Below the pieces are notes generated by a model, which saw only the letters and a list, made by a program, of their open reading frames with translations, was not told the origin of the DNA and made no database searches. Shown one piece after another: positions 35,097-45,240 of a stretch of DNA of 64,000 nucleotides. The DNA is from Photorhabdus luminescens subsp. luminescens (lineage in GTDB: Bacteria; Pseudomonadota; Gammaproteobacteria; Enterobacterales; Enterobacteriaceae), in the NCBI RefSeq assembly GCF_001083805.1, contig NZ_JXSK01000010.1, positions 116,907-180,906 on the forward strand. Direction: 5' to 3'. How positions within the stretch are numbered: position 1 is the stretch's first letter; the number at the start of each line of letters is the position of its first letter. A program made the translations under genes and the position numbers.

Positions 35097-37373
35097 ATGA
35101 CGATTATTAATCACACACTTGGCTTTCCACGTATCGGTTTGAAAAGAGAACTCAAAAAGGCTCAGGAAAATTATTGGGCAGGGAAAATTTCTCAGCAAGA
35201 ATTATTGGAAACTGGCCGTGAATTACGTGCCCGTCACTGGGAGCAACAGAAGCAGGCTGGTGTTGATTTAGTGCCGGTTGGCGATTTCGCTTGGTATGAT
35301 CATGTTCTAACCACCAGTTTACTACTCGGTAATGTGCCGCCGCGTCACCAGAATCCAGATGGCGCGATTGATCTAGATACACTATTCCGTATTGCTCGCG
35401 GTCGTGCGCCGACGGGTGAACCTGCCGCCGCTGCGGAAATGACTAAATGGTTTAATACTAACTACCACTATATCGTGCCAGAATTTCAGCAAGGGCAGGA
35501 ATTTAAACTGAGTTGGACTCAGTTACTAGAAGAAGTGGATGAAGCGTTGGCTCTGGGTCATCAGGTGAAGCCCGTTTTACTGGGGCCGGTGACTTACCTG
35601 TGGCTAGGTAAAGTGAAAGGCCAAGCATTTGATCGTCTCTCTTTATTGGAAGATATCCTTCCTGTTTATCAGCAAGTATTAGCTGAGTTAGCTAAACGTG
35701 GTATCGAATGGGTTCAGATTGATGAACCTGCGCTGGTACTGGAACTGCCAGCAGAGTGGTTAGCAGCTTATCCGGTTGCTTATCAGGCCCTTCAAGGGCA
35801 GGTTAAATTATTGTTGACTACCTATTTCGATAGCATCGGTCACAATCTAGAAACGATCAAATCCTTGCCGGTACAAGGGCTACATGTGGATCTGGTTGCT
35901 GGTCAGGATGATATCGCGCAACTGAATGAATCACTGCCAAAAGAGTGGGTGCTTTCCCTTGGCGTAATTAATGGTCGTAATGTATGGCGTGCTGATTTAA
36001 CTACCAAATATCAGTTGATTAAGCCATTGGTAGATAGCCGTACACTGTGGATCGGTTCTTCCTGTTCTCTTCTGCATAGCCCTATCGATCTGAGTGATGA
36101 GACTGCGCTTGATGCAGAGGTGAAAAGCTGGTTTGCGTTCGCATTGCAGAAATGTGAGGAGTTAGCCTTGCTGGCTGCGGCATTGAATCAGCCGGAAGGC
36201 GGTAAACAAGCGGAATTGGATGCTTACAGTGCGCCAATCCGTGCCCGTCGTGAATCTAAACGGGTAAATAATCAGGCTGTGACTGAGCGCCTTGCCGCAA
36301 TTAATCCACAGGACAGCGAGCGTAATCTGCCATACCCACAGCGTGCGGAAATACAGCGCCAGCGCTATAACTTGCCATTGTGGCCGACAACAACAATTGG
36401 ATCATTCCCGCAAACGACGGAAATTCGCGGCTTGCGTTTGGATTTCAAAAAAGGTCGGGTAGATGGCGCCAGCTATCGTACCAATATCTGTCAACATATT
36501 AAGCAGGCAATTAACGAACAAGAACGTTTGGGATTAGATGTATTGGTTCATGGCGAAGCTGAACGTAACGACATGGTGGAATACTTCGGTGAACACCTCG
36601 ACGGTTTTGTCTTTACGCAGAATGGCTGGGTTCAGAGCTATGGCTCCCGCTGTGTTAAGCCGCCAGTGATTATTGGTGACGTCAGCCGTCCAGAAGCGAT
36701 CACTGTAGAATGGGCTAAATATGCTCAATCGCTGACGGAAAAACCTGTCAAAGGGATGTTAACTGGGCCAGTGACAATTCTCTGTTGGTCATTCCCAAGA
36801 GAAGATGTCAGCCGTGAGACAATTGCTAAGCAGATTGCATTGGCACTGCGTGATGAAGTGGACGATTTGCAAGAAGCGGGTATTGGTATCATCCAGATTG
36901 ATGAGCCAGCATTGCGGGAAGGTTTACCACTGCGCCGGGAAGAGTGGCAGTCCTATCTTGATTGGGCGGTAGAAGCATTTAAATTGAATGCTGCAATTGC
37001 TAAAGATGACACACAGATTCACACTCATATGTGTTATTGCGAGTTCAATGACATCATGCCTTCCATCGCAGCGTTAGATGCGGACGTGATTACCATTGAA
37101 ACTTCCCGTTCAGATATGGAGCTGTTGGATTCATTTGAAAACTTCTCTTATCCGAATGAGATCGGGCCGGGTGTTTATGACATTCATTCACCTAACGTAC
37201 CTAGTGTTGAATGGATTGAAGCACTGTTACGTAAAGCGGCTGATCGTATTCCGGTTGAACGCTTGTGGGTTAACCCGGATTGTGGCCTGAAAACCCGTGG
37301 TTGGACGGAAACTCGCCAGTCACTGGCAAACATGGTACAAGCGGCTAAACTCCTCCGTGAGTCAGTGAAATAA
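35097..37373 (+). CDS. metE: Cobalamin-independent methionine synthase MetE
   Basis: MetE transfers a methyl group from 5-methyltetrahydropteroyltriglutamate to homocysteine, the last step of methionine synthesis. The 758 residues form two TIM-barrel domains. The zinc and homocysteine site lies in the C-terminal half: HTHMCYCEF contributes His and Cys ligands, and [11 protein letters not shown] near the end contributes the final Cys. [12 protein letters not shown] is another family signature. It starts [14 protein letters not shown] like its relatives. It is monocistronic with a hairpin after the stop. Confidence 0.97.
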   Translation: MTIINHTLGFPRIGLKRELKKAQENYWAGKISQQELLETGRELRARHWEQQKQAGVDLVPVGDFAWYDHVLTTSLLLGNVPPRHQNPDGAIDLDTLFRIARGRAPTGEPAAAAEMTKWFNTNYHYIVPEFQQGQEFKLSWTQLLEEVDEALALGHQVKPVLLGPVTYLWLGKVKGQAFDRLSLLEDILPVYQQVLAELAKRGIEWVQIDEPALVLELPAEWLAAYPVAYQALQGQVKLLLTTYFDSIGHNLETIKSLPVQGLHVDLVAGQDDIAQLNESLPKEWVLSLGVINGRNVWRADLTTKYQLIKPLVDSRTLWIGSSCSLLHSPIDLSDETALDAEVKSWFAFALQKCEELALLAAALNQPEGGKQAELDAYSAPIRARRESKRVNNQAVTERLAAINPQDSERNLPYPQRAEIQRQRYNLPLWPTTTIGSFPQTTEIRGLRLDFKKGRVDGASYRTNICQHIKQAINEQERLGLDVLVHGEAERNDMVEYFGEHLDGFVFTQNGWVQSYGSRCVKPPVIIGDVSRPEAITVEWAKYAQSLTEKPVKGMLTGPVTILCWSFPREDVSRETIAKQIALALRDEVDDLQEAGIGIIQIDEPALREGLPLRREEWQSYLDWAVEAFKLNAAIAKDDTQIHTHMCYCEFNDIMPSIAALDADVITIETSRSDMELLDSFENFSYPNEIGPGVYDIHSPNVPSVEWIEALLRKAADRIPVERLWVNPDCGLKTRGWTETRQSLANMVQAAKLLRESVK

Positions 37374-37388
37374 CTCATCCCATAATTT

Positions 37389-37420
37389 GCCTGTCACTAT
37401 TAATTGGTGATGGGCATTTT
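37389..37420 (+). terminator. Terminator after metE
   Basis: GCCTGTCAC (37389-37397) pairs with GTGATGGGC (37407-37415), allowing two G-T pairs, and ATTTT follows. It lies 15 bp after the metE stop. Confidence 0.65.
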
Positions 37421-37614
37421 CCAAAAAATAATCTTTCTTTTGCAGTAACGCATAGTGATGCGGCTTCGCGCGGATCTTTTCTATTACCAAACTTTTAGTA
37501 ACTTATATATGCCATATTGGTATTTGAAAAAATACATTTTATTAACAAAATAACCCGGGTAGTAACAAGATGGAAGCATTGTAATAGAAACTTAATAATT
37601 AAAGAGAGGATTAT

Positions 37615-38448
37615 ATGGATGTTAATAAGTTGCAAGGTAAGAAAAGTAGCTCTCGAAGAAATTTTTTAAAAAGTAGCGCTGCTATTACGGCGACTGCTGC
37701 ACTTGCCCCGATGAGTTTAGCTCGTGCGGAAGCAAAGTTATCCCCACAAATTGGAATAGGCGTATGTACGCTTGCGCCAGAGCAGATATCAGGGCCGTAT
37801 TTCCGCAATGACAAAATTGTAAGAAGGGATATTACCGATTCAGAGTTAGGAATACCTTTTTTATTGAAAATTACTGTTATGGATAAAAAAACATGTAAAC
37901 CGGTTGAAAGTTTATTTGTTGATATCTGGCATTGTAATAGTCGGGGAAAATATTCTGGTTGGAGTTATATCAGTCCTGATATAGAACCTAATGTTGATGG
38001 AATAGGTTCTAGCAATAGAACCGATGATAAAAATTTTCTAAGAGGAGCTCAACCATCTGATAAGAATGGGATAGTTAATTTTACGACTATTTATCCTGGG
38101 TTTTATGCGGGTAGAGCGACTCATATTCATATTGCAATCAGAAAATTGAGTACAGATATCACTGACAAAGAGCATTTTGCTTTTGTTGGTCAAATGTATT
38201 TTCCAGAAGAAATTAATGCAGAGGTTTATAAATATGATCTGTATTCAAAACGGAGGGTAATTAGAACCAAAAATCATGAAGATAAATATTTTAAAGAGAT
38301 GAATGGTCATCTTTCAGAAATAAAAGTAACAAAAATAGATGAGTCTGATATTAACCGTGGAATACTGGGTGAAATAGTTCTATCGATAGACTTGGAAAAT
38401 ATATCTAATTTCATAACTAAAGATGATTTATATTCCCATACGGTATGA
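37615..38448 (+). CDS. Tat-exported intradiol ring-cleavage dioxygenase-like protein
   Basis: This 277-residue protein begins with a twin-arginine signal (SSRRNFLKSSAAITATAALA, cleavage near residue 40 after ARA), so it should be exported folded by the Tat system. The mature part has the intradiol dioxygenase core: the entry motif ISGPYF, DIWHCNSRGKYSGW with one candidate Tyr ligand, and YPGFYAGRATHIHI with the second Tyr and two His ligands of the Fe(III) site. These enzymes open catechol rings between the hydroxyls. Exported versions are much less studied, and the natural substrate is unknown. GAGAGGA precedes the ATG. The tatABC genes are in this same window at 47-48 kb. Confidence 0.82.
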   Translation: MDVNKLQGKKSSSRRNFLKSSAAITATAALAPMSLARAEAKLSPQIGIGVCTLAPEQISGPYFRNDKIVRRDITDSELGIPFLLKITVMDKKTCKPVESLFVDIWHCNSRGKYSGWSYISPDIEPNVDGIGSSNRTDDKNFLRGAQPSDKNGIVNFTTIYPGFYAGRATHIHIAIRKLSTDITDKEHFAFVGQMYFPEEINAEVYKYDLYSKRRVIRTKNHEDKYFKEMNGHLSEIKVTKIDESDINRGILGEIVLSIDLENISNFITKDDLYSHTV

Positions 38449-38578
38449 TCGGTTTTGTGGAATAAACTAAATTTCAATATAATAACAGTCTAAATTATAA
38501 AGTAACCTATGTAAATGGTATGCTGATAAATAATTTAATAAAGTATCAGGTACTTGATATTTACATATGGATATTGTT

Positions 38579-38645
38579 CAGGCACAGAGAGGATTATCTT
38601 TACTGGTTGATGGATATTATCAGTAGATCATATTTTCTGTGCCTG
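38579..38645. repeat. 10-bp inverted repeat between the dioxygenase-like gene and pcp
   Basis: CAGGCACAGA (38579-38588) is exactly complementary to TCTGTGCCTG (38636-38645), with 47 bp between the arms. It lies between convergent genes and a short T-rich stretch follows, so it could contribute to bidirectional termination. Confidence 0.45.
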
Positions 38646-38692
38646 TCATTTTCTCAGAGAAAAGCTTTCAGTCTCGCAAGCAGAATGTCAAA

Positions 38693-39349
38693 TTAATGCG
38701 TTGCGCCTCCATTAATGGCGATATCTTCACTGTTTTTTAATGCTTCATCGATAGCAATTTCCAGCGCGGTTATAACTGTTTCCAGGGCCATACTCGGAGT
38801 ACCTGAATACCGAACTGCTTGCTCAGGCAGATAAGGAATATGGATAACACCACCGCGTATTTCAGGATTGACGCATGCCAAATGATGCAACAAGCCATAC
38901 ATGACATGATTACAGACGAAGGTGCCTGCGGTTTGTGAAATGGAGGCAGGGACTCCAGCGTCATGTAAACCCTTGACTATCGCATTGATCGGTAAAGTGG
39001 CGAAGTAGGCGGCAGGACCTGTTGCGACTATGGGGGTATTGATAGGCTGATTGCCTTGATTATCAGGAATGCTCGCATCATTGATATTAATTGCCACGCG
39101 TTCCACGGTAATATTTGGTCTACCGCCTGCCTGTCCTACGGCAATGACCAGATCAGGCTGCACATCATCAATAGCAGCATACAGACAAGCCAGAGAGACG
39201 TCGAACACGCATGGAAGCTGACGCGCTTCAACGCGGGCACCACATAATTCTCGCCCTTGTAATTGTTTAGCTGCTTCCCACGATGGATTAATCTTTTCTT
39301 TGTCGAAAGGCTCGAAACCGGTAATTAAAACTGTTTTTTGTGTCTTCAT
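38693..39349 (-). CDS. pcp: Pyrrolidone-carboxylate peptidase
   Basis: This cytosolic cysteine peptidase (family C15) removes N-terminal pyroglutamate from peptides. The 218 residues include the catalytic triad: Glu83 in [11 protein letters not shown], Cys146 in [12 protein letters not shown] and His170 in [12 protein letters not shown]. The N terminus VLITGFEPF is the family signature. It stands alone, transcribed towards the dioxygenase-like gene. The C-terminal tail is a few residues longer than usual. Confidence 0.93.
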   Translation of the reverse strand: MKTQKTVLITGFEPFDKEKINPSWEAAKQLQGRELCGARVEARQLPCVFDVSLACLYAAIDDVQPDLVIAVGQAGGRPNITVERVAININDASIPDNQGNQPINTPIVATGPAAYFATLPINAIVKGLHDAGVPASISQTAGTFVCNHVMYGLLHHLACVNPEIRGGVIHIPYLPEQAVRYSGTPSMALETVITALEIAIDEALKNSEDIAINGGATH

Positions 39350-40049
39350 AGACAGTGCCCTTATATGGTGGAAAGAGTTTAATATATCTAAGCAATATGC
39401 ATCCTATAAAAAGATAACTGTGATATTTATATTTGGTAATTGTTTTATTTTTGTTGAAAATATAATTGTAATATATTGGTAAATAAGCAAGAAAAATTAT
39501 TTATTAGTTATAGAAGTAAAATATAGTTAATTTTTTAATATGTTCATCATAAGAAAAATTTATTTTAAAAATAGTCTAATTTATTGCGTTGTTGATTTGT
39601 AAATGTTAAGAGAATATTTTAATAACGACGGTGATTTATATTTGGTTAAGTTGATAGTTTATTGGAAATATTTTGTTTTATAACTGGGTTATGAAAAGAT
39701 AAATTTTTATTTATGATGCGATAGATATTAGCCCTTATTAACTCTCAGGGAGAAAATATTTCGATGAGATAATCTGTGATATATTTTTTTCGTCATGTTT
39801 TAAATATAACTAAACAATGGATGGTTTTTTCCATAATATGTACTCATTCAAGTTAGTTTATGGACGGAAGAAAACGCTCTGTTTTTCACCCGTTTTATGG
39901 TTATTTTGTGATTTTTGTCACAAAATAATGTGCGTTTTTCTTTTTTATATTACTTTGAAGTGACATTTATCACTAAAAGATGTCTAAATGCTCAATAAAG
40001 TAGATCTCAACTAATTTCATTATAAATTCTTCTTGCTGAGGAGTCTGAT
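39350..40049. other. Long AT-rich divergent region between pcp and udp
   Basis: About 700 bp carry no credible open frame. The right end holds two CRP-like sites for udp, listed separately. The left part is strongly AT-rich with runs of A and T and may hold the pcp promoter. I see no RNA gene or repeat. Confidence 0.6.
39907..39974 (+). promoter_or_regulatory. Two CRP-like sites upstream of udp
   Basis: TGTGA-N6-TCACA at 39907-39922 is a perfect core of the CRP consensus. A second site, AGTGACATTTATCACT at 39959-39974, has TGA-N6-TCA, centred 52 bp further down. In E. coli udp is activated by tandem CRP dimers and repressed by CytR bound between them. The spacing here fits that scheme. Confidence 0.75.
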
Positions 40050-40805
40050 ATGTCTGATGTATTTCACTTAGGTCTGACCAAAAGCGACCTGCAAGGCGCA
40101 ACTTTAGCTATTGTTCCGGGTGATCCGAAACGTGTGGAAAAAATCGCAAGATTGATGAATAACCCAGTTCATCTTGCTTCTTTACGTGAATTTACGTCAT
40201 GGCGGGCAGAAATTGATGGTAAAGCTGTCATTGTGTGCTCTACGGGTATCGGTGGTCCATCAACCTCTATCGCTGTTGAAGAATTAGCGCAATTGGGTGT
40301 GCGTACTTTTTTACGTATCGGCACAACAGGCGCAATTCAGGAAAATATCAATGTTGGTGACGTGTTGGTGACTACTGCTGCTGTTCGTTTGGATGGCGCC
40401 AGCCTGCATTTTGCTCCGATGGAATTCCCGGCGGTTGCCGATTTTGAATGTACGACTGCTTTGTACGAAGCAGCAAAAGATTTGGGGGCAACGGTACATG
40501 TCGGGGTAACGGCCTCTTCCGATACTTTTTATCCCGGTCAGGAGCGTTATGATACCTATTCTGGCCGAGTTGTGAGCCGTTTCAAAGGTTCAATGGCTGA
40601 ATGGCAGGCGATGGGGGTCATGAATTATGAAATGGAATCGGCAACTTTATTAACAATGTGTGCAAGCCAAGGGCTGCGTGCGGGTATGGTCGCTGGTGTT
40701 ATTGTTAACCGTACTCAGCAGGAGATTCCTAATGTTGAATTACTTGAGAAAACAGAAAGTAACGCGTTGGGTATTGTAGTAGAAGCTGCTCGCCGTTTGT
40801 TGTAA
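40050..40805 (+). CDS. udp: Uridine phosphorylase
   Basis: This enzyme splits uridine with phosphate into uracil and ribose-1-phosphate for pyrimidine salvage; it is a cytosolic hexamer. It has 251 residues with the NP-I family phosphate-binding segments [13 protein letters not shown] and [11 protein letters not shown], the signature RIGTTGAIQ and the nucleoside-binding [15 protein letters not shown] lies shortly before the ATG. It is preceded by CRP sites and followed at once by a 16-bp palindrome that probably ends the transcript. Confidence 0.96.
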   Translation: MSDVFHLGLTKSDLQGATLAIVPGDPKRVEKIARLMNNPVHLASLREFTSWRAEIDGKAVIVCSTGIGGPSTSIAVEELAQLGVRTFLRIGTTGAIQENINVGDVLVTTAAVRLDGASLHFAPMEFPAVADFECTTALYEAAKDLGATVHVGVTASSDTFYPGQERYDTYSGRVVSRFKGSMAEWQAMGVMNYEMESATLLTMCASQGLRAGMVAGVIVNRTQQEIPNVELLEKTESNALGIVVEAARRLL

Positions 40806-40819
40806 ATCATACTTTTTGG

Positions 40820-40835
40820 GCCGGAATATTCCGGC
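40820..40835. terminator. 16-bp palindrome after udp
   Basis: GCCGGAATATTCCGGC is a perfect palindrome 15 bp after the udp stop. It can form a stem and is followed by a loosely T-rich run. Its position argues against starting the next gene at a TTG at 40816. Confidence 0.55.
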
Positions 40836-40899
40836 TCACTCTTATTTTAAAGAGAAATCTGTTAATGTTTTAATACCTGACAACTCATTAAAAGTCATT

Positions 40900-41682
40900 A
40901 TGATCACAACATCTTTATTGCATCCATCAATGCTTCCCCTCAATGGAGGGATTAATTTTCGTGATTTAGGCGGCAAAAAAGTAGCGAGTGGTGGAAAAAT
41001 CAAATCAGGTTTGCTTTTCCGCTCTGGTTCTCTGGATCGCTTAACAGAAAAAGACCAATCTCTCTTAGTGAATAAAAATCTCTTTCAAATCATAGATTAT
41101 CGTGATACTAGTGAGATAGCAGATAAGCCCGATTTGGTATGGAATGGCGCTAATTATCATCATGCTCCGGCCAATCCATTATCTGATGAAGTGAATGCGA
41201 ATCTGGAAAAATTGACGTCAGAGACGTTGGAACAATTTGATCCGCAGACATTTATGTTCCGTCTTTATGAATTACTGCCTCTGAAAAATTCAGCCTATAA
41301 GACATTAGTTAAATTACTGCAACAACCGGAAAAAGGTGGAATAGTCCAGCATTGCGCGGTAGGTAAAGACAGAACCGGTGTAGGTTCTGCTTTGGTATTG
41401 TTTGCTTTGGGGGCTGATTTGAATACGGTAATGGAAGATTATTTAGTGACTCACTCTACTTTGGCTCCTTACCGTGAATATTTATTAAATGAGCATGCGA
41501 AAATCATGAGTGATGATGTAGTTGATAAATTCGCTTATGTTTATTCCGTGAGAGAAGAGTTTTTAATGACGGCATTAAACAGTATTAACCAACATTATGG
41601 CAGTGTAGATATATGGCTGGAAAAAGATCTTGGCCTTGATTTTGCTGCTCGTAAGAAATTACAAGGTTATTTCCTTGAATAA
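40900..41682 (+). CDS. Tyrosine-protein phosphatase (IphP-like)
   Basis: The product has 260 residues from the ATG at 40900. The phosphatase P loop is HCAVGKDRTG, the C-x5-R signature with the nucleophilic cysteine. N-terminal segments GGINFRDLGG and LLFRSGSLDRLT and the general-acid region mark the atypical Tyr/dual-specificity family (IphP or LipA type). The target, a phosphoprotein or phosphoinositide, is unknown. I prefer the ATG because an upstream TTG would put the start inside the udp 3' palindrome. No signal peptide is evident. Confidence 0.78.
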   Translation: MITTSLLHPSMLPLNGGINFRDLGGKKVASGGKIKSGLLFRSGSLDRLTEKDQSLLVNKNLFQIIDYRDTSEIADKPDLVWNGANYHHAPANPLSDEVNANLEKLTSETLEQFDPQTFMFRLYELLPLKNSAYKTLVKLLQQPEKGGIVQHCAVGKDRTGVGSALVLFALGADLNTVMEDYLVTHSTLAPYREYLLNEHAKIMSDDVVDKFAYVYSVREEFLMTALNSINQHYGSVDIWLEKDLGLDFAARKKLQGYFLE

Positions 41683-41762
41683 AAGGTTGGTTTAATTCTG
41701 GTTAATACAGCAATGGTTAAATTGAATGTAGTATTAAATGTAGTATTAATCGATACAGGAAT

Positions 41763-42299
41763 ATGAATTTGAGTCTTCATGAAATAGTTGATCTGGTAAT
41801 CGCTTTTGTTAAAGCTCACGATACTTGGATCATGCCGATTGTTTTCTTGCTTGCTTTTGGTGAATCTCTGGCTTTTTTCTCCTTGCTATTACCTGCAACA
41901 ATCATATTGCTTGGATTGGGTGCATTAATAGGTGAAAGTGGTCTTAATTTCTGGCCAATTTGGTTGGCAGCCGCAATAGGGGCTTTTTTGGGCGATTGGA
42001 TATCTTATATTGTAGGTGCCTATTTTAAGGGTGATGTTGGTAAAATTTGGCCGATTTCCCGTAAACCACAACTACTGACACGAGTACACCGTTTCTTTGA
42101 ACGTTGGGGTATTTGGAGCATTTTCTTTGGTCGATTCTTTGGGCCGTTCCGGGCGATTGTGCCATTAGTCGCGGGTATTTGCGCCATGCCATTGCGTTAT
42201 TTCCAGATAGCTAACATCTGTTCCGCACTTATCTGGTCTTTTGGCGTATTAGCTCCAGGCGCGTTTGGTTTGCAATGGTTAGTGCAATGGGTGAGTTAA
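41763..42299 (+). CDS. DedA family membrane protein
   Basis: This 178-residue inner-membrane protein has four to five hydrophobic segments and the DedA motifs FGESLAFFSLLLPA and FFGRFFGPFRAIVPLVAGI. DedA/VTT proteins take part in lipid recycling (undecaprenyl phosphate or phospholipid transport) and membrane-potential homeostasis. Which paralogue this is (YohD or YqjA type) cannot be decided here. It stands between the phosphatase and rmuC genes on the same strand, with no overlap. Confidence 0.83.
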   Translation: MNLSLHEIVDLVIAFVKAHDTWIMPIVFLLAFGESLAFFSLLLPATIILLGLGALIGESGLNFWPIWLAAAIGAFLGDWISYIVGAYFKGDVGKIWPISRKPQLLTRVHRFFERWGIWSIFFGRFFGPFRAIVPLVAGICAMPLRYFQIANICSALIWSFGVLAPGAFGLQWLVQWVS

Positions 42300-42404
42300 T
42301 TGGGAGCGGCTTCGCAGACTGAATTATCTGTATAAATCATTCTGGACATCTATACAGTGGCAATTTAGTTTATCTGGTCAAAGCATGAGATAGAGGAAAT
42401 ACCG

Positions 42405-43760
42405 GTGGGTATCCAGTTGTTATATACGTTGATAGGTGCATTTGGCGGCCTGTTGGGCGGTGGTATTCTCGTTTGGTTCTCCGTTCATCAACGTATTCAA
42501 CAGCAAGAGTTGGAATTACGGAAATTGGACAGCCAGCTTGCCGTTGCCAATGAAAAACTTGAACAATCCGCTTATTGGAGGGGTGAATGTGAACAATTGA
42601 ACCAGGAATTGCGGGCTCAGAGAGAAGTTAATAGCGTGCAAGAATCTGAATTGCGCGAAGTGACAACACGTTTGGAAGAGGGTCGCCTTGCGGCTGAAGA
42701 GAAGCAGCGGTTGCTGATCAACAGTGAACTACGTTTGAATACTCAATTTGAGAATTTGGCTAATCGCATTTTTGAACAAACGGGGCGCCGTACTGATGAA
42801 CAAAATCGGCAAAGTCTCAATACTCTTTTAGCGCCATTTCGTGAACAGCTTGATGGCCTTTATCGGCAGGTACAGGAAAGTTTTGGTCAGGAAACCCGTG
42901 AACGCCATACTCTTGCACATGAAATCCGTAATTTACAGCAACTGAATGCCCAGATGGCGCAGGAAGCTATCAATCTGACAAATGCCCTTAAAGGTAATAA
43001 TAAAATTCAAGGCGATTGGGGAGAAGTTGTGTTATCCCGTGTTCTGGAAGCTTCTGGTTTACGAGAAGGGCATGAGTTTTGTACTCAGGTAAATATCAAG
43101 GTAGAGGGTAACCGACGTTTCCAACCTGATGTTATTGTTCATTTGCCGCAAGGGAAAGATGTGGTCATTGATGCCAAAATGTCGCTGGTCGCTTATGAGC
43201 GTTATTTTAACAGCAGCGATCGGCATCAGCAGGAGTTAGCCCTTCAAGAACATATTAATTCAATTAAAGGCCATATTCGTGGTTTGAGCCGCAAAGATTA
43301 TCAACAGTTGCCCGGGTTGAAATCGTTGGACTATGTATTGATGTTTATTCCGGTTGAAGCCGCTTATCTGGTTGCGCTTAACAAGGCGCCTGAGCTGCTT
43401 GATGAAGCACTTAAACACAATATTATGCTAGTTAGCCCATCAACATTGTTAGTTGCTGTACGTACTATTAATAATTTGTGGCGCTATGAGTATCAAAGCC
43501 AGAATGCGCGTTTAATCGCAGATAAGGCCGCCCGTATGTACGATAAAATGCGCTTGTTTGTCGAGGATATGCAAGGTTTAGGGCAAAGCTTGGATAAGGC
43601 CCAGCTTAGTTACCGACAGGCAATGAAAAAGCTGACCGAGGGGCGTGGCAACCTGATAAGTCAGGCGGAGAGTTTTCGTAATTTAGGTGTTGAGGTAAAG
43701 CGTCCGGTTGATCCTGAACTGGTTGATAAAGCTAGCCAACCATTCTGTGCTAATGATTAA
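42405..43760 (+). CDS. rmuC: DNA recombination protein RmuC
   Basis: RmuC limits inversion and recombination at short inverted repeats and resembles a nuclease-like coiled-coil protein. It has 451 residues. An N-terminal membrane anchor (about 1-22) is followed by a coiled coil (about 25-120) and a PD-(D/E)XK-like core containing FQPDVIVHLPQGKDVVIDAKM, then the conserved LMFIPVEAAYL and TLLVAVRTINNLWRYE. The start is GTG with GAGGAAATACC before it. The C-terminal tail is shorter than in E. coli (475 residues). It lies upstream of ubiE as in relatives. Confidence 0.93.
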   Translation: MGIQLLYTLIGAFGGLLGGGILVWFSVHQRIQQQELELRKLDSQLAVANEKLEQSAYWRGECEQLNQELRAQREVNSVQESELREVTTRLEEGRLAAEEKQRLLINSELRLNTQFENLANRIFEQTGRRTDEQNRQSLNTLLAPFREQLDGLYRQVQESFGQETRERHTLAHEIRNLQQLNAQMAQEAINLTNALKGNNKIQGDWGEVVLSRVLEASGLREGHEFCTQVNIKVEGNRRFQPDVIVHLPQGKDVVIDAKMSLVAYERYFNSSDRHQQELALQEHINSIKGHIRGLSRKDYQQLPGLKSLDYVLMFIPVEAAYLVALNKAPELLDEALKHNIMLVSPSTLLVAVRTINNLWRYEYQSQNARLIADKAARMYDKMRLFVEDMQGLGQSLDKAQLSYRQAMKKLTEGRGNLISQAESFRNLGVEVKRPVDPELVDKASQPFCAND

Positions 43761-43832
43761 TACCAGGATAGGGTTTTATCTGAAAGGCTGATACACTTTT
43801 ATAACGCTTTGAATAAAAAATGGGCAAATAAC

Positions 43833-44588
43833 ATGGTAGACCAAACGAAACAAACCACACATTTTGGTTTCCGTACTGTAGCAAAGGATGAAAAAGCAGG
43901 CATGGTGGCTGATGTGTTTCATTCCGTTGCGACAAAATACGATTTAATGAATGATTTAATGTCGTTTGGCATCCATCGTATCTGGAAGCGTGTGGCTATT
44001 GATGCTAGTGGTGTGCGCCGGGGGCAGAGGATACTTGATTTAGCTGGTGGTACCGGGGATTTGACCGCCAAATTTTCTCGTATAGTGGGTGAAAAAGGTG
44101 AAGTTGTTCTTGCTGATATCAATGAATCCATGCTTAAGGTTGGGCGTGAGAAATTACGTGATGCTGGTGTTGTTGGTAATGTCAGCTATGTGCAGGCCAA
44201 TGCGGAAGCGTTGCCTTTCCCTGATAACTATTTTAATTGCATCACTATCTCTTTTGGTTTGCGCAATGTTACTGAAAAAGAAAAAGCCCTGAGTTCTATG
44301 TTTCGGGTGTTGAAGCCGGGTGGACGTTTATTGGTGCTTGAATTTTCTAAACCTTTATTTACACCGTTAAGTAAAGCGTATGATGCTTATTCTTTCCATG
44401 TATTACCAAAAATTGGGCAGGTTTTTGTGCAGGATGCTGACAGTTATCGTTATCTGGCGGAATCCATCCGTATGCATCCTGATCAGGAAACGCTTAAAAC
44501 GATGATGGAAGAGGCTGGTTTTGAACAGGTGACTTATACCAATATGACTGGCGGCATTGTTGCATTACACAGAGGTTTTAAATTCTGA
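43833..44588 (+). CDS. ubiE: Ubiquinone/menaquinone biosynthesis C-methyltransferase UbiE
   Basis: UbiE methylates the ring carbon of demethylmenaquinol and of 2-polyprenyl-6-methoxy-1,4-benzoquinol, using SAM. From [13 protein letters not shown] there are 251 residues, the same as E. coli; an ATG-like extension of eight residues upstream is unlikely. The SAM site is [14 protein letters not shown]; the family signatures [10 protein letters not shown] and [11 protein letters not shown] are present. It is the first gene of the ubiE-ubiJ-ubiB cluster, with ubiJ starting right at its stop. Confidence 0.97.
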   Translation: MVDQTKQTTHFGFRTVAKDEKAGMVADVFHSVATKYDLMNDLMSFGIHRIWKRVAIDASGVRRGQRILDLAGGTGDLTAKFSRIVGEKGEVVLADINESMLKVGREKLRDAGVVGNVSYVQANAEALPFPDNYFNCITISFGLRNVTEKEKALSSMFRVLKPGGRLLVLEFSKPLFTPLSKAYDAYSFHVLPKIGQVFVQDADSYRYLAESIRMHPDQETLKTMMEEAGFEQVTYTNMTGGIVALHRGFKF

Positions 44589-44589
44589 G

Positions 44590-45240
44590 ATGGAAAGACC
44601 ATCACTGAGTATAGCTATTAATTCCACACTTATGCCGGTTTTAACCGCAGTGATGGAAACATCGTTGAATTACCTGTTGTACCGTGAACCCGTGTTAAGG
44701 CCAGCCCGTATGCGGCTGGTAGACAAAGTTTTGTCGATCGAATTAAAAGAGATGAATACACCACTCACATTGGTATTTAGTGAGAAACAGGTGGACGTAT
44801 TAAGCCAATGGGGCGAATCTGCCGATTGCACGGTTAAAACTCACTTTTCTGCTTTGCTTAAGCTACGGGATCGCCAACAACTTTCCAGGTTGCTTAATAG
44901 CGGTGAAATGGTTATTGAAGGGGATATGCAGGTTGTTCAGCAATGGGCTGCGTTGTTAGATATGGTTGAATGGGATTTGGCCCATTATCTTTCTCCTTAT
45001 TTCGGGGATATCGCTGCCGAAAGTATTAATCAAATCCTTAACAAAGGATTTCAGTTTGTTTCAGGTTCACTGGAATGCCAGAAAAATTATCTGGCGGAAG
45101 CGTTAACAGAAGAATGGAAACTGGCCCCAAATCAGCTTGAAGTGGCTTATTTCAGTGAAGAAGTTAGCATGTTGGGCAAAGATATTGAGCAAATAGAACA
45201 ACGATTGGCAGTATTAGAGGGAAAATATGACTCCAGGTGA
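44590..45240 (+). CDS. ubiJ: Ubiquinone biosynthesis accessory factor UbiJ
   Basis: UbiJ has an SCP2 lipid-binding domain and helps organise the soluble Ubi complex that handles hydrophobic intermediates. It has 216 residues. The conserved block [14 protein letters not shown] and [17 protein letters not shown] match E. coli UbiJ, and the C terminus is a coiled coil ([14 protein letters not shown]). I start at the ATG one base after the ubiE stop; an internal ATG 14 codons later is possible. The stop overlaps the start of ubiB by 14 bp. Confidence 0.9.
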   Translation: MERPSLSIAINSTLMPVLTAVMETSLNYLLYREPVLRPARMRLVDKVLSIELKEMNTPLTLVFSEKQVDVLSQWGESADCTVKTHFSALLKLRDRQQLSRLLNSGEMVIEGDMQVVQQWAALLDMVEWDLAHYLSPYFGDIAAESINQILNKGFQFVSGSLECQKNYLAEALTEEWKLAPNQLEVAYFSEEVSMLGKDIEQIEQRLAVLEGKYDSR

